Shown here piece after piece: positions 27,842-39,536 of a stretch of 63,799 bases of DNA; the stretch's first letter is position 1, and each line of letters begins with the position of its first letter. Source of the DNA: an uncultured Cellvibrio sp. (lineage in GTDB: Bacteria; Pseudomonadota; Gammaproteobacteria; Pseudomonadales; Cellvibrionaceae). Below the pieces are notes generated by a model that was given only the letters and a program-made list of their open reading frames with translations, had not been told where the DNA came from and ran no database searches. The stretch covers positions 1 through 63,799 of the forward strand of contig CAMLOU010000003.1 of assembly GCA_946481735.1 (NCBI GenBank). The letters are read 5' to 3'. Made by a program: the position numbers and the translations under genes.

Positions 27842-28270
27842 ATGTCCGGATTTGGTCCGAAAGTTAAAAAGAAGCCGATGGCTGAGATCAACGTGGTGCC
27901 CTACATCGACGTGATGTTGGTGCTTCTGATCGTGTTTATGGTTGCCGCGCCCATGTTGACACAGGGTGTGCAGGTTGACTTGCCCCAGGCAGCGTCAGAG
28001 CCAATAGATAATAAAGACGAAGAGCCGGTAACGGTGTCTGTTAAAAAAGATGGAAGCTACTACATCACTCTGGGGGGCGACGCAGAGCAGGCTCGTCCTT
28101 TGGCAGAAATCAAAGACATGGTGAGCAAGGTACTGCGTCAGAGCCCCAAGACGCTTATTCTGGTGCAAGGTGATCACAGTGTTGATTATGGTGTGGTTGT
28201 ATCCTTGATGAGTGAATTGCAAAGTGCCGGGGCACCTTCAGTCGGTTTGGTGACTGAGCCTCCCCGTTAG
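27842..28270 (+). CDS. tolR: Tol-Pal system protein TolR
   Basis: The 142-aa ExbD-type protein has one transmembrane helix (about 19-39) with the proton-carrying Asp in VVPYIDVMLVLLIVFMV, and a periplasmic domain ending QSAGAPSVGLVTEP. It is the ion-path partner of TolQ, 29 bases downstream of it. Confidence 0.97.
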   Translation: MSGFGPKVKKKPMAEINVVPYIDVMLVLLIVFMVAAPMLTQGVQVDLPQAASEPIDNKDEEPVTVSVKKDGSYYITLGGDAEQARPLAEIKDMVSKVLRQSPKTLILVQGDHSVDYGVVVSLMSELQSAGAPSVGLVTEPPR

Positions 28271-28276
28271 GTATCT

Positions 28277-29107
28277 ATGAAGCTCGACAGATTTTTTACA
28301 GTACCGGTATTGCTCAGTGTAACGTTGCATACAGCGTTATTGATCTTTGTTGCCGGTAACTGGATACAAAGTAAGCCGGAAGAAACGGTGTACAAACCCC
28401 ATTACGTGAAAGCCACCTTGGTCGATATGACCCCCAAAGCCATCGCTGCTCCCCAACAGCCGAAACCTCAGGTGCTTGAGGCGCAAAAAAAACAGGAGCA
28501 GGAACGCAAACGCCAGGATGAGCAGGAGCGCCAGCAGGCTGAAGCAAAACGAATCCAGCAGAAAAAAGATCAGGAAGCCAAAGCCAAGGCTGAAGAGGCG
28601 CGCCTGCAAAAAGTAAAAGCCGAGCAAGCCAAACAGGCAGAGGCCAAGGCCAAAGCCGAGCAGCAACGTAAAAAGGAAGAGGAAGAAAAGAAACGTCAGG
28701 CAGAAGCTGAGCGCAAAAAACGCGAGCAACAACAGCGTGAAGCGATGGAACGGCTTGAGGCAGCTCTGCAAAAGGAAGAACAGTTTCTCAGTGAACGTAG
28801 TGACGATGCCAATGTCCAGAGTTACGAAGCGCTCATACAGGAGCGGATTATCCAGAACTGGAGTCGTCCTCCCTCTGCCCGAAATGGCATGCAAGCGATT
28901 CTGGAAATCAATATGGTCCCGACCGGCCAGGTGGTCAATGTGCGAGTGATCAAAAGCAGTGGTGATGTCGCATTTGATCGCTCGGCCGAACAGGCAGTGA
29001 AGCGCGTTGATCGCTTTACCGAAATCATGGGTATGCCCTCAGATTTATTTGAGCGTAACTTTCGAGTATTCCGATTATTATTCCAGCCAGAGGATTTACG
29101 TCAGTGA
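28277..29107 (+). CDS. tolA: Tol-Pal system protein TolA
   Basis: The 276-aa protein has an N-terminal inner-membrane anchor (about 9-28), a long Lys/Glu/Ala/Gln-rich helical domain II (about 60-170) and the C-terminal TolB/Pal-contacting domain (about 180-276, [22 protein letters not shown]). Domain II is shorter than in E. coli TolA (421 aa). It spans the periplasm to link the TolQR motor with Pal at the outer membrane. Its end overlaps the tolB start by 4 bases. Confidence 0.95.
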   Translation: MKLDRFFTVPVLLSVTLHTALLIFVAGNWIQSKPEETVYKPHYVKATLVDMTPKAIAAPQQPKPQVLEAQKKQEQERKRQDEQERQQAEAKRIQQKKDQEAKAKAEEARLQKVKAEQAKQAEAKAKAEQQRKKEEEEKKRQAEAERKKREQQQREAMERLEAALQKEEQFLSERSDDANVQSYEALIQERIIQNWSRPPSARNGMQAILEINMVPTGQVVNVRVIKSSGDVAFDRSAEQAVKRVDRFTEIMGMPSDLFERNFRVFRLLFQPEDLRQ

Positions 29108-30387
29108 AACGTTATTTGCTGTTTTTTGTGCTTATGCTCTCAGGTATGGCACAAGCCCAGTTAACAATACAGATTTCCCGAGGAGCGGATAATCCGACCC
29201 GGATTGCGGTGGTACCTATGGCCACGCAAGGGTTGGTACTGTCTGAAGATATCAGTGAGATCATCAGTAAAGACCTGGAATTCACCGGTCAGTTTGCCGC
29301 AATTCCGCGCACCGATATGTTGTCTTTCCCACGCAATGAAGCAGAAGTACATTACCGGGATTGGAATGTGCTCAAGGCAGAATATTTATTGATAGGTTCT
29401 GTTGAGCAACGTGCTGGCCGCTACTACGCCAGCTACCAGCTGTTTGATGTATTGGGACAACGCAAAGTGCTACCTAAATTATCCGTTGACGGTACGGAAG
29501 CTCAATTGCGTGACCTGGCTCACCACATCAGTGACAAGGTTTATGAAACTATTACCGGTATTCGTGGCATATTTTCCACCAAGCTGATTTACGTGGAAGC
29601 TTTTCAACAAAGAGGTACGACAGATAAATATCGTTTGATGTTGTCGGATGTTGACGGGGCGCGTTCACGGTTATTGCTTGAATCCCGTGAGCCAATCATG
29701 TCACCGATGTGGTCTCCGGATGGGCGTCGAGTTGCATATGTTTCTTTCGAATCGGATCGGCCTGCTGTTTATATTCAGGAAATTGCAACGGGCAAGAGAG
29801 AGCAACTGACAAACTTTAAAGGATTAAATGGTGCACCCGCCTGGTCGCCGGATGGACAGCGCCTGGCATTGGTTTTGTCGAAGGATGGCAATCCGGAAAT
29901 TTACACGTTGAATATAATTACTCGACAACTGTCGCGCATGACAAATCATTTTGGAATTGATACTGAACCTGCATGGACAACAGATGGTACTGGCATTATT
30001 TTCACCTCCAATCGCGGAGGAAAGCCACAAATATACCAAGTAAATGTTGCAACTTTGCAGGTGGAGCGTGTAACCTTTGACGGCGAGCAAAACACTCGTG
30101 GTCGCGTCTCTCCTGATGGTAAAAGCTTGGTTATGGTTCATCAACGCGGTGGTACATATCACCTCGCTGCACAAGACCTGAAGACCGGAAATTTACGCAT
30201 TTTGACAGAGGCAGATTTAGACGAGTCGCCTACTATAGCTCCCAACGGCGCTATGCTGATGTATGCGACTCGCTTTGGTGGTAAGGGTATACTGGCGGCG
30301 GTTTCCTTGGATGCCAGAACCAGAGTTCGTCTACCATCAAAACAAGGTGATGTGCGGGAACCCGCATGGTCGCCATTTTTTAATTAA
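29104..30387 (+). CDS. tolB: Tol-Pal system periplasmic protein TolB
   Basis: The 427-aa protein has a signal peptide ([19 protein letters not shown]), an N-terminal alpha/beta domain and a C-terminal six-bladed beta-propeller. Repeats such as [18 protein letters not shown] and [16 protein letters not shown] are visible. TolB binds Pal and TolA. The start overlaps the tolA stop, implying coupling. Confidence 0.97.
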   Translation: MKRYLLFFVLMLSGMAQAQLTIQISRGADNPTRIAVVPMATQGLVLSEDISEIISKDLEFTGQFAAIPRTDMLSFPRNEAEVHYRDWNVLKAEYLLIGSVEQRAGRYYASYQLFDVLGQRKVLPKLSVDGTEAQLRDLAHHISDKVYETITGIRGIFSTKLIYVEAFQQRGTTDKYRLMLSDVDGARSRLLLESREPIMSPMWSPDGRRVAYVSFESDRPAVYIQEIATGKREQLTNFKGLNGAPAWSPDGQRLALVLSKDGNPEIYTLNIITRQLSRMTNHFGIDTEPAWTTDGTGIIFTSNRGGKPQIYQVNVATLQVERVTFDGEQNTRGRVSPDGKSLVMVHQRGGTYHLAAQDLKTGNLRILTEADLDESPTIAPNGAMLMYATRFGGKGILAAVSLDARTRVRLPSKQGDVREPAWSPFFN

Positions 30388-30431
30388 ACCTCAGTACTGC
30401 TAGTTCACCACTTGATTGGAGTTACACACAC

Positions 30432-30908
30432 ATGATCACTAAATCATTAAAACAAGGTTTAACCTTCGCTGTTATTATGTCTTTCCTGGTTGGTTGCTCC
30501 AGCAGCAGCACTCAGGATGACGAAGCCACCACTACCGCTCCTGTAGTGGAAGAAACTGTTAACGAGCCTGTTGAAGAGCAAGCACCGCTGGAAACCATCG
30601 TGTACTTCGACTTCGACCAAGCTACCCTCAAGCCTGAAACCCGTGCACTGTTGCTGGCTCACGCTGACCGTCTGAAATCTTCTGGCGCTGCTACTCGTCT
30701 GGAAGGTCACGCTGACGAGCGTGGTTCTCGCGAATACAACATTGCTCTGGGTGAGCGTCGTGCAAACGCTGTACGCGACTTCCTGGTACTGCAAGGTGTA
30801 AGCGCTTCTTCTCTGGAGGTTGTGAGCTATGGTGAAGAGCGTCCGCTGGCTACCGGTAGCGACGAATCTTCTTACGCTCAAAACCGTCGTGTAGAACTGA
30901 AGTACTAA
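30432..30908 (+). CDS. pal: Peptidoglycan-associated lipoprotein Pal
   Basis: The 158-aa outer-membrane lipoprotein has lipobox LVGC (Cys22) and an OmpA-like C-terminal domain binding meso-DAP ([36 protein letters not shown]). Codon choice (CTG, GCT, CGT, GAA) is noticeably more biased than in neighbouring genes, consistent with high expression. Position after tolB is canonical. Confidence 0.97.
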   Translation: MITKSLKQGLTFAVIMSFLVGCSSSSTQDDEATTTAPVVEETVNEPVEEQAPLETIVYFDFDQATLKPETRALLLAHADRLKSSGAATRLEGHADERGSREYNIALGERRANAVRDFLVLQGVSASSLEVVSYGEERPLATGSDESSYAQNRRVELKY

Positions 30909-30927
30909 TCAAGAGTCAGCAACCCGT

Positions 30928-31683
30928 ATGTTGAGATTCCTGTTAGCTGCTGTTCTGTTCATTGCAGTCCCTGCATCGCAGGCGCAAGTGCGGGTTGTTG
31001 AATCCTCACCCCAGAGACCACTCTCTGGGGTGGCTCAACCGATTGAATCGGTTAATGCTCAAACGAATGCATATTTTGAACTCCAATCACTCAAGGAAGA
31101 AGTTTCTCTGCTACGAGGTTTGGTAGAGGAACAAGCTCACGAGATTTCTCGTTTAAAACAGCAGCAAATGGATAACTACATGGATCTGGATAAGCGCCTG
31201 ACGGCATTATCTGGTCGCAGTGGAAACCCGGCTTCTGTTGATGCTCCTCTCTTGCCGCCGTCACCCGTTGAAAGTGCAGGTGGCGGTGTCTCTCCTTCGA
31301 ATTCCAATAGTGCGCTCGGCGAAGCCGAAGTCTATGCTGCTGCTTACAATCTGTTGAAGCAGCGTCAGATTGATCCTGCCATTGCGGCCTTCAAAGATCA
31401 TCTCTCTCGTTTCCCCAATGGCGCCTATGCCGGTAACAGTTATTATTGGCTGGGGGAAATCTACCTGTTGAAGAATGAATTGCCTGATTCGCGCGATTGG
31501 TTTTCCCAATTGCTCGAAAAATTCCCCAATGATCGTAAGGTGCCTGATGCGAAATTCAAATTGGGTAAGGTATATCATTTGCTGGGAGAAAATGATCAGG
31601 CGAGGAAGTTGCTTGAAGATGTGGCTGCCGGTAGCGGTGACTCGGCCCGTTTAGCCCGGCAATATATGCAGGAAAATTTCTAG
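30928..31683 (+). CDS. cpoB: Cell division coordinator CpoB (YbgF)
   Basis: The 251-aa exported protein has a signal peptide (cleavage near ASQAQ), an N-terminal trimerising coiled coil (about 45-95, LKEEVSLLRGLVEEQAHEI) and C-terminal tetratricopeptide repeats (AAYNLLKQRQIDPAIAAF, YWLGEIYLL, FKLGKVYHLLGE). CpoB links PBP1B and Tol-Pal activity during constriction. Last gene of the tol-pal operon. Confidence 0.94.
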   Translation: MLRFLLAAVLFIAVPASQAQVRVVESSPQRPLSGVAQPIESVNAQTNAYFELQSLKEEVSLLRGLVEEQAHEISRLKQQQMDNYMDLDKRLTALSGRSGNPASVDAPLLPPSPVESAGGGVSPSNSNSALGEAEVYAAAYNLLKQRQIDPAIAAFKDHLSRFPNGAYAGNSYYWLGEIYLLKNELPDSRDWFSQLLEKFPNDRKVPDAKFKLGKVYHLLGENDQARKLLEDVAAGSGDSARLARQYMQENF

Positions 31684-31742
31684 CGGTAAGGTTGGTGTTG
31701 GTTTAAAACCGCCTGTTTTCTATTTGTTAAAATGGTCCGCGC

Positions 31743-31776
31743 AAAAAAGAGTGGGGCTAACCTTGCGGTTAGCCCC
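31743..31776 (-). terminator. Rho-independent terminator of the sRNA (minus strand)
   Basis: A perfect 10-bp stem (31753-31762 with 31767-31776) has a GCAA loop as read on the minus strand, followed by ACTC and six T. It lies about 450 bases beyond the trxB terminator, showing an independent minus-strand transcript. Confidence 0.85.
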
Positions 31777-32020
31777 ATAGCTTTCCAGCTCCTCTCCGGG
31801 TTTTACTCTAATCACCAGATGATCCGGTTTTTAAAGCTCAGCATCCTGCTGATTAACCCTGCTTTTCCACTCTTGTGCCTTAATCTTCCGTGGTCTACAT
31901 CCTTATGCGGCACACATTCCTTCGTATTTCCTTAGATAGAGTGGGGCGCTTCCTTTGACCTTTCTTGGCCTGGGTACATCAATGTGTACTTCCTTGTTAA
32001 AAGCTATTCTCCAGAAAAGA
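31743..32020 (-). ncRNA. Candidate CsrB/RsmZ-family CsrA-sequestering small RNA
   Basis: Between 31741 and 32030 the minus strand has 13 GGA motifs and the plus strand none. Many are in the CsrA-preferred A(A/G)GGA context (near 31845, 31901, 31919, 31930, 31952 and 31992). Some sit in hairpin loops: TCAGC-AGGAT-GCTGA at 31838-31852 and AGCT-GGAA-AGCT at 31779-31790. It ends in an intrinsic terminator (31743-31776) separate from that of trxB. A GacA-like palindrome lies upstream at 32056-32073. Predicted to titrate CsrA/RsmA. The 5' end is approximate; whether it is closest to CsrB, RsmX or RsmZ is not decided. Confidence 0.82.
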
Positions 32021-32055
32021 GGGTGTCGCAGATAGTCGAGAAAATCGCTATTTTT

Positions 32056-32073
32056 TGTAGGAAATTGACTACA
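32056..32073 (-). promoter_or_regulatory. GacA/UvrY-like upstream activating palindrome
   Basis: TGTAGTCAATTTCCTACA on the minus strand fits the GacA site layout (consensus TGTAAG-N6-CTTACA) with 18-bp length and conserved TGTA/TACA ends. With one more base on each side it is TTGTAG...CTACAA. It lies about 50-60 bases upstream of the inferred start of the GGA-rich RNA, the expected distance. Confidence 0.7.
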
Positions 32074-32231
32074 AGGTGGCGCGGATATCGGGATCTATGC
32101 CGACGTAATTGCCGTCGCCTCAAAATAAATGCAATAGAAATCAGCGTGTTAGAAAATACCAACAGACAGCCGAACAGATTGGCTCTGCGTGCGAAACCGC
32201 ACAGTGGAAAGAAATAAAAAGACGGGAAGAT

Positions 32232-32257
32232 CAGGGTCGCTCTTGAGAGCGACCCTG
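32232..32257 (-). terminator. trxB Rho-independent terminator
   Basis: A perfect 11-bp stem (32232-32242 with 32247-32257) with a 4-base loop lies 12 bases after the trxB stop, followed on the minus strand by a T-rich tract (GTCTTTTTATTTC). Confidence 0.85.
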
Positions 32258-32268
32258 GAAGGAGGGAT

Positions 32269-33315
<1,047 letters not shown>

Positions 33316-33466
33316 TCAATACAAGGTATTGGCAATGGCTATAGAGAGCTGTCAGGCTAACAGTTATCTTTTATTGTATGAATGTTGGATGCTTCTCTTT
33401 ATATGGTGGTAAAAACCTCGTTAATTATTACAATAGGGCGCGAATTACTGTCCATTACTCGGGAAT

Positions 33467-35830
33467 GTGCTTTTGAAATCAAATACTTCCAGTCGTAAAA
33501 CCGCTCCTGCGGCGCCTGAATCCGGGGTTTTCCTGCGGATTGTGAAAGAAGGTGCCCTGATCGGTTTTGTGGCTATTTGTCTGTTTCTGCTGCTGGCGAT
33601 GTTCACTTATGACCCGGGTGATCCGGGCTGGTCGCGTACAGGTGCCAATGCCCGTATACAGAATGCCGGCGGCCCGTTCGGCGCCTGGATTGCCGACGTG
33701 TTCTTTTCACTATTTGGTTACCTGGCCTATCTGTTTCCGCTCATGTTGGCCTATCGTGCCTGGATCGTGTTTCGGGATCGAGCCCATCAAACCACGCCAG
33801 ATTGGATCTTGATCGGCCTGCGTTTGGTGGGTTTTATCCTGGTAATGGTTGCCGGTACCGGTCTGGCTGCCATGAATTACGGCAGCGAAATATCGGATCT
33901 TCCTTATTCACATGGCGGGCTATTGGGCGCTTCTGTATCGGTAGCGGTGGACGGTGCCTTCAGCTATACCGGCGGCACGTTATTGTTGATTGCGGTATTT
34001 TTGTTTGGCATGACTATCTTTACCGATCTGTCCTGGTTGGCGCTGATGGATGAAATCGGCCGTATTACCTTGTTGCTGATCAGCAAGCTGCAGGAAAAAT
34101 GGCTGCACTTCCAGCGGCGGCGCCACGAGAAAAAATTGGCAAGTGAAGCGCAACAACACCGACGTGAAGTGGTCGCGCAGCACGCCAAGGTAGAGGCCAA
34201 GCGCATTCCGCCGGTTATCACCGAGCCACCCAAAAAGCCGACGCCAAGCCCCCGCATCCAGAAAGAAAAGCAGGCATCTTTGTTTGAAACACTGGATACG
34301 AGTGTGGTGGGTGAATTACCGGCGCTCAATCTGCTCGACCCGGCGGATAAACGCAGTGATAAAGGCTTTTCAAAAGAATCGCTGGAAGCCATGTCCAAAC
34401 TGCTGGAGTTGAAACTTAAAGATTTCGGTATCGATATCGAAGTTGTTTCGGTGCAACCCGGCCCGGTCGTGACGCGTTTCGAAATCCAGCCTGCGCCGGG
34501 TATCAAAGCCAGCCGTATTTCCGGATTGGCAAAGGATCTGGCCCGATCATTGGCGGTGGTCAGTGTGCGGGTAGTCGAAGTGATTCCCGGCAAATCTGTC
34601 ATGGGTATTGAGATTCCTAACGAGCACCGTGAGATCGTCCGCCTGAGCGAGGTCATCGCATCAGAGGCATACGAAAACGCCCGTTCCCCGCTCACGATGG
34701 CATTGGGGCACGATATTTCCGGCGAGCCGGTCATTGCCGATCTGGCGCGGATGCCGCATTTACTGGTTGCAGGTACCACGGGTTCCGGTAAGTCGGTCGG
34801 GGTCAACGTGATGTTGTTGAGCTTGCTCTATAAATCGACCCCCAAAGAAGTCAGGTTGATTCTGGTCGACCCGAAGATGCTGGAGTTGTCTGTGTATGAA
34901 GGCATTCCGCATTTGTTGACGCCGGTCATCACCGATATGAAAGACGCGGCTAACGGCTTGCGCTGGTGTGTGGGGGAGATGGAGCGGCGTTACAAGTTAA
35001 TGGCAGCGTTAGGTGTACGCAACCTGGCGGGCTTTAATCGCAAAATTGATGATGCAAATAAAGCCGGTACACCGATCGCCGATCCCCTGTTTAAGCCAGA
35101 AGAAAACTTTGAAGCGGGAGAGGCGGAAGCAACACCCCCTAACCTGGAAACCTTGCCGATGATCGTTGTCGTGATCGATGAATTCGCCGATATGATGATG
35201 ATTGTCGACAAGAAAAAAGTCGAACAATTGATCGCGCGTATTGCGCAAAAAGCGCGGGCTGCCGGTATTCATTTAATCCTGGCGACCCAACGGCCTTCGG
35301 TAGATATCATTACCGGCCTTATCAAGGCTAACGTTCCGACGCGCATGGCCTTCCAGGTTTCGTCCAAGATAGACTCGCGCACCATTCTTGACCAAGGCGG
35401 TGCGGAACAATTGTTGGGCCATGGCGATATGCTTTATCTCCCACCCGGAACCAGTATTCCCATGCGGGTGCACGGCGCTTTTGTGGATGACCACGAAGTG
35501 CATAAAGTGGTGGGGGATTGGAAAAAGCGCGGTCAGCCAAATTATATTGATGGCATTACCGATGACAGTAATAACAGTATTCCTGTCCCTGGTATCAGTG
35601 GTGGCGACGAAGATGGCGGCGACAACGGCGAAGGTGATGCGCTGTACGATGAGGCGGTTGCTTTTGTTATCGAATCGCGCAAAGCCTCCATTTCTTCCGT
35701 GCAGCGCAAATTGCGTATCGGCTACAACCGTGCCGCGCGCTTGATTGAAACAATGGAAGCGGCCGGTGTCGTATCTTCTGCGGGCCACAACGGTAACCGC
35801 GAAGTGCTGGTGCCCGGCGGCAATCGTTAA
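33467..35830 (+). CDS. ftsK: DNA translocase FtsK
   Basis: The 787-aa septal motor has an N-terminal four-helix membrane domain (about 25-195), a short linker, the RecA-like motor with Walker A GTTGSGKSVGVN and Walker B VVIDEFADMMM, and the C-terminal gamma winged helix (SSVQRKLRIGYNRAARLIETME) that reads KOPS. The linker is short compared with the E. coli protein (1329 aa), like Pseudomonas SpoIIIE-type FtsK. Start is GTG 33467 or TTG 33473; GGGA at 33461 fits the TTG better. Confidence 0.96.
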   Translation: MLLKSNTSSRKTAPAAPESGVFLRIVKEGALIGFVAICLFLLLAMFTYDPGDPGWSRTGANARIQNAGGPFGAWIADVFFSLFGYLAYLFPLMLAYRAWIVFRDRAHQTTPDWILIGLRLVGFILVMVAGTGLAAMNYGSEISDLPYSHGGLLGASVSVAVDGAFSYTGGTLLLIAVFLFGMTIFTDLSWLALMDEIGRITLLLISKLQEKWLHFQRRRHEKKLASEAQQHRREVVAQHAKVEAKRIPPVITEPPKKPTPSPRIQKEKQASLFETLDTSVVGELPALNLLDPADKRSDKGFSKESLEAMSKLLELKLKDFGIDIEVVSVQPGPVVTRFEIQPAPGIKASRISGLAKDLARSLAVVSVRVVEVIPGKSVMGIEIPNEHREIVRLSEVIASEAYENARSPLTMALGHDISGEPVIADLARMPHLLVAGTTGSGKSVGVNVMLLSLLYKSTPKEVRLILVDPKMLELSVYEGIPHLLTPVITDMKDAANGLRWCVGEMERRYKLMAALGVRNLAGFNRKIDDANKAGTPIADPLFKPEENFEAGEAEATPPNLETLPMIVVVIDEFADMMMIVDKKKVEQLIARIAQKARAAGIHLILATQRPSVDIITGLIKANVPTRMAFQVSSKIDSRTILDQGGAEQLLGHGDMLYLPPGTSIPMRVHGAFVDDHEVHKVVGDWKKRGQPNYIDGITDDSNNSIPVPGISGGDEDGGDNGEGDALYDEAVAFVIESRKASISSVQRKLRIGYNRAARLIETMEAAGVVSSAGHNGNREVLVPGGNR

Positions 35831-35848
35831 TTACTTCCTGGAATAACT

Positions 35849-36472
35849 ATGTTAATCAGAATATTGTTGTTATGCAGCGTGCTTGTCGGTGCTGCGGCGT
35901 TTGCGGAACAGGATCAAAGTGCAGCGCAATTGCGCAAGCACCTGGATGCGATGACCACTTTGGAGGGTAAATTCAGCCAAAGCCTGTTCGATGAAAAAGG
36001 GGAGAAACTGGAAGAAAGCCAGGGCAGTTTTGCTTTGCAGCGCCCGGGGAAATTCTATTGGAAAACGGAAGCACCATTTCCGCAATTATTGGTATCAAAC
36101 AACAAAACTATCTGGCTCTACGATCCGGATCTGGAAACCGTGAACGAGCGTCCTTTTACGGATGATCTGCAACAAACTCCCGCGCTGTTGTTGAGCGAAG
36201 ACATCGATAAATTACGCAAGAATTTTACCGTCACCTATAAGGCGGGCGATAAAAATACGCATCGCTATACCTTGGTGCCCAAGGTTACCGATGGATTATT
36301 TCAACAGCTGATTCTGATCTTCGCGGGTAATGAGCTGAAGGAATTCCATATTCAGGACAGTCTGGGTCAGCTGTCGCAATTCACCTTAAGTCATGTCAAA
36401 CGCAATCAATCGATAGATTCATCACTGTTTGAATTCACTCCTCCACCGGGCGTGGAAATACTGAGAAATTAA
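35849..36472 (+). CDS. lolA: Outer-membrane lipoprotein carrier LolA
   Basis: The 207-aa periplasmic chaperone has a signal peptide (cleavage near AAAFAEQ) and the open beta-barrel motifs [11 protein letters not shown] and [21 protein letters not shown]. It shuttles lipoproteins from LolCDE to LolB. The stop overlaps the rarA ATG by one base (TAATG). Confidence 0.95.
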   Translation: MLIRILLLCSVLVGAAAFAEQDQSAAQLRKHLDAMTTLEGKFSQSLFDEKGEKLEESQGSFALQRPGKFYWKTEAPFPQLLVSNNKTIWLYDPDLETVNERPFTDDLQQTPALLLSEDIDKLRKNFTVTYKAGDKNTHRYTLVPKVTDGLFQQLILIFAGNELKEFHIQDSLGQLSQFTLSHVKRNQSIDSSLFEFTPPPGVEILRN

Positions 36473-37815
36473 TGAGCCGCGATCTGTTTGGCGCACCTCC
36501 GGTATACCAACCGCTTGCTGCACGTATGCGGCCGCGCAATATTGATGATTATATCGGCCAGGAACATTTGCTCGGCCCGGGTAAGCCTTTGCGTGAAGCT
36601 GTTGTACGCGGTCAGTTGCATTCGATGATTCTCTGGGGGCCACCGGGTGTAGGTAAAACTTCTCTCGCTAAATTATTTGCCGAGCAGGCTCATGCCCGCT
36701 TTGAAACCTTGTCGGCGGTACTGGCCGGCGTCAAGGAAATCCGGGCTGCTGTCGCTATCGCGGAACAGGAGCGTGCCGGTAGCGGGCGCAAGACCATCCT
36801 GTTTGTTGATGAAGTTCATCGCTTTAATAAATCCCAGCAGGACGCTTTCTTGCCTTATGTTGAAGACGGAACCCTGATCTTTATTGGCGCGACTACTGAA
36901 AATCCATCCTTTGAATTAAACAATGCGCTCTTGTCCCGCTGCCGCGTGTATGTGTTGCGCGGCCTTGGGCAAGAACAATTGCGTCACGTGCTGCAGCAAG
37001 CATTGCAGGATAGTGAACGCGGGTTAGGCAACCAACACATCCACATCGATGATGAAACCCTGAATACCCTCGCATTGGCGGCAGATGGTGATGCACGTAA
37101 AGCACTTAATTTGCTTGAGATAGCGGCAGACCTTGCCGATGATCAACAGGGTGTAAAAACCATCAATCGCGATGTGTTGGCGGAAGTGCTGGCGAGTGAC
37201 GTACGGCGTTTTGATAAAGGTGGCGATTTATTTTACGAACAAATCTCTGCTTTACATAAAGCGGTGCGCGGCTCGTCGCCGGATGGTGCACTTTATTGGT
37301 TGGCGCGCATGTTGGATGGTGGATGCGACCCGCTGTATATCGCCCGGCGGGTGGTGCGCATGGCGACCGAAGATATCGGCAATGCTGATCCGCGTGCATT
37401 ACCCCTGGCGTTAAGTGCCTGGGATACCCAGGAACGTTTAGGCAGCCCGGAAGGCGAGTTGGCTATTGCGCAGGCTGTGGTTTATCTTGCGGCAGCGCCT
37501 AAAAGTAATGCTGTGTATAATGCGTTCAAATTGGCGAGGGCGGATGTGCAACAGCTACCCGCTTACGATGTGCCCGTGCATCTGCGCAACGCGCCGACAA
37601 AGCTGATGAAATCCATGGATTACGGTGCTGAATATCGCTACGCCCACGACGAGCCGGGTGCCTATGCGGCGGGTGAAAATTATTTACCGGAAGAGATTGC
37701 GGATCGCCGTTACTATCAACCGGTGGATCGCGGCCTGGAGTTGAAGATCCAGGAAAAACTCGCCCACTTCCGCGCGCTGGATGCCAAAAGCCCGACGCAG
37801 CGTTATAAAAAATAA
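36472..37815 (+). CDS. rarA: Replication-associated recombination ATPase RarA
   Basis: The 447-aa AAA+ clamp-loader-like ATPase has Walker [13 protein letters not shown], Walker [20 protein letters not shown] and sensor [12 protein letters not shown]. The C-terminal MgsA tetramerisation region includes [21 protein letters not shown]. It acts at stalled replication forks. Coupled to lolA. Confidence 0.96.
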   Translation: MSRDLFGAPPVYQPLAARMRPRNIDDYIGQEHLLGPGKPLREAVVRGQLHSMILWGPPGVGKTSLAKLFAEQAHARFETLSAVLAGVKEIRAAVAIAEQERAGSGRKTILFVDEVHRFNKSQQDAFLPYVEDGTLIFIGATTENPSFELNNALLSRCRVYVLRGLGQEQLRHVLQQALQDSERGLGNQHIHIDDETLNTLALAADGDARKALNLLEIAADLADDQQGVKTINRDVLAEVLASDVRRFDKGGDLFYEQISALHKAVRGSSPDGALYWLARMLDGGCDPLYIARRVVRMATEDIGNADPRALPLALSAWDTQERLGSPEGELAIAQAVVYLAAAPKSNAVYNAFKLARADVQQLPAYDVPVHLRNAPTKLMKSMDYGAEYRYAHDEPGAYAAGENYLPEEIADRRYYQPVDRGLELKIQEKLAHFRALDAKSPTQRYKK

Positions 37816-37840
37816 ACACTTGTCTAACGGAAACAGTTTC

Positions 37841-38215
37841 ATGCAATGGTTAGCTGTCGCAGTGGGGGGAGCATTGGGTGCTATGGCGCGCTACGGCGTC
37901 GTGAGTTATCTTGCGCCGCTCACCGGCCACCGTTTTCCTTTGGGCACTCTCTGTGTCAATATCTCCGGCTCCTTTTTAATCGGCGTGTGTTACGTGGTGC
38001 TCGATGAAAAACTCGCAGCGTCACCCGAGTGGCGTTTATTGACCATGACGGGTTTTCTCGGCGCTTTCACCACCTTTTCCACGTTTTCCCTGGATGCTTT
38101 GGCACTGTGGGAAAACGGCCTGCCGGTGACCGCAGTGACCTATGTGTTGGCTACCGTGTTTGGTTGCCTGATGGCGGTCACTGCTTCGGTGTTATTGACA
38201 CAGCGTTTACTGTAA
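37841..38215 (+). CDS. crcB: Fluoride exporter CrcB (Fluc)
   Basis: The 124-aa protein has four hydrophobic helices and the Fluc motifs GGALGAMARY, NISGSFLIG (Asn lining the pore) and GFLGAFTTFSTFS. It works as a dual-topology dimer. The ATG at 37841 begins MQWLAVAVGG; an upstream ATG at 37781 overlaps rarA and lacks conservation. I see no fluoride riboswitch upstream, and the 25-base gap has no room for one. Confidence 0.95.
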   Translation: MQWLAVAVGGALGAMARYGVVSYLAPLTGHRFPLGTLCVNISGSFLIGVCYVVLDEKLAASPEWRLLTMTGFLGAFTTFSTFSLDALALWENGLPVTAVTYVLATVFGCLMAVTASVLLTQRLL

Positions 38216-38245
38216 CCGTGTAAATTCCTATCAACCTTTACGTAA

Positions 38246-39535
<1,290 letters not shown>

Positions 39536-39536
39536 T

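Noticed and set aside
28337..28894. Leu/Phe-rich minus-strand ORF that looks like a membrane protein
   Set aside because: It is the antisense of the Lys/Glu-rich tolA domain II, which always yields a Leu/Phe-rich reverse frame.
31732..32217. Short plus-strand ORFs (67 and 77 codons) in the cpoB-trxB gap
   Set aside because: No ribosome sites or homology; the region is better explained as a minus-strand regulatory RNA with terminator and GacA-like site.
37816..37840. Fluoride riboswitch before crcB
   Set aside because: Only 25 bases separate rarA and crcB and no riboswitch-like pairing is visible.
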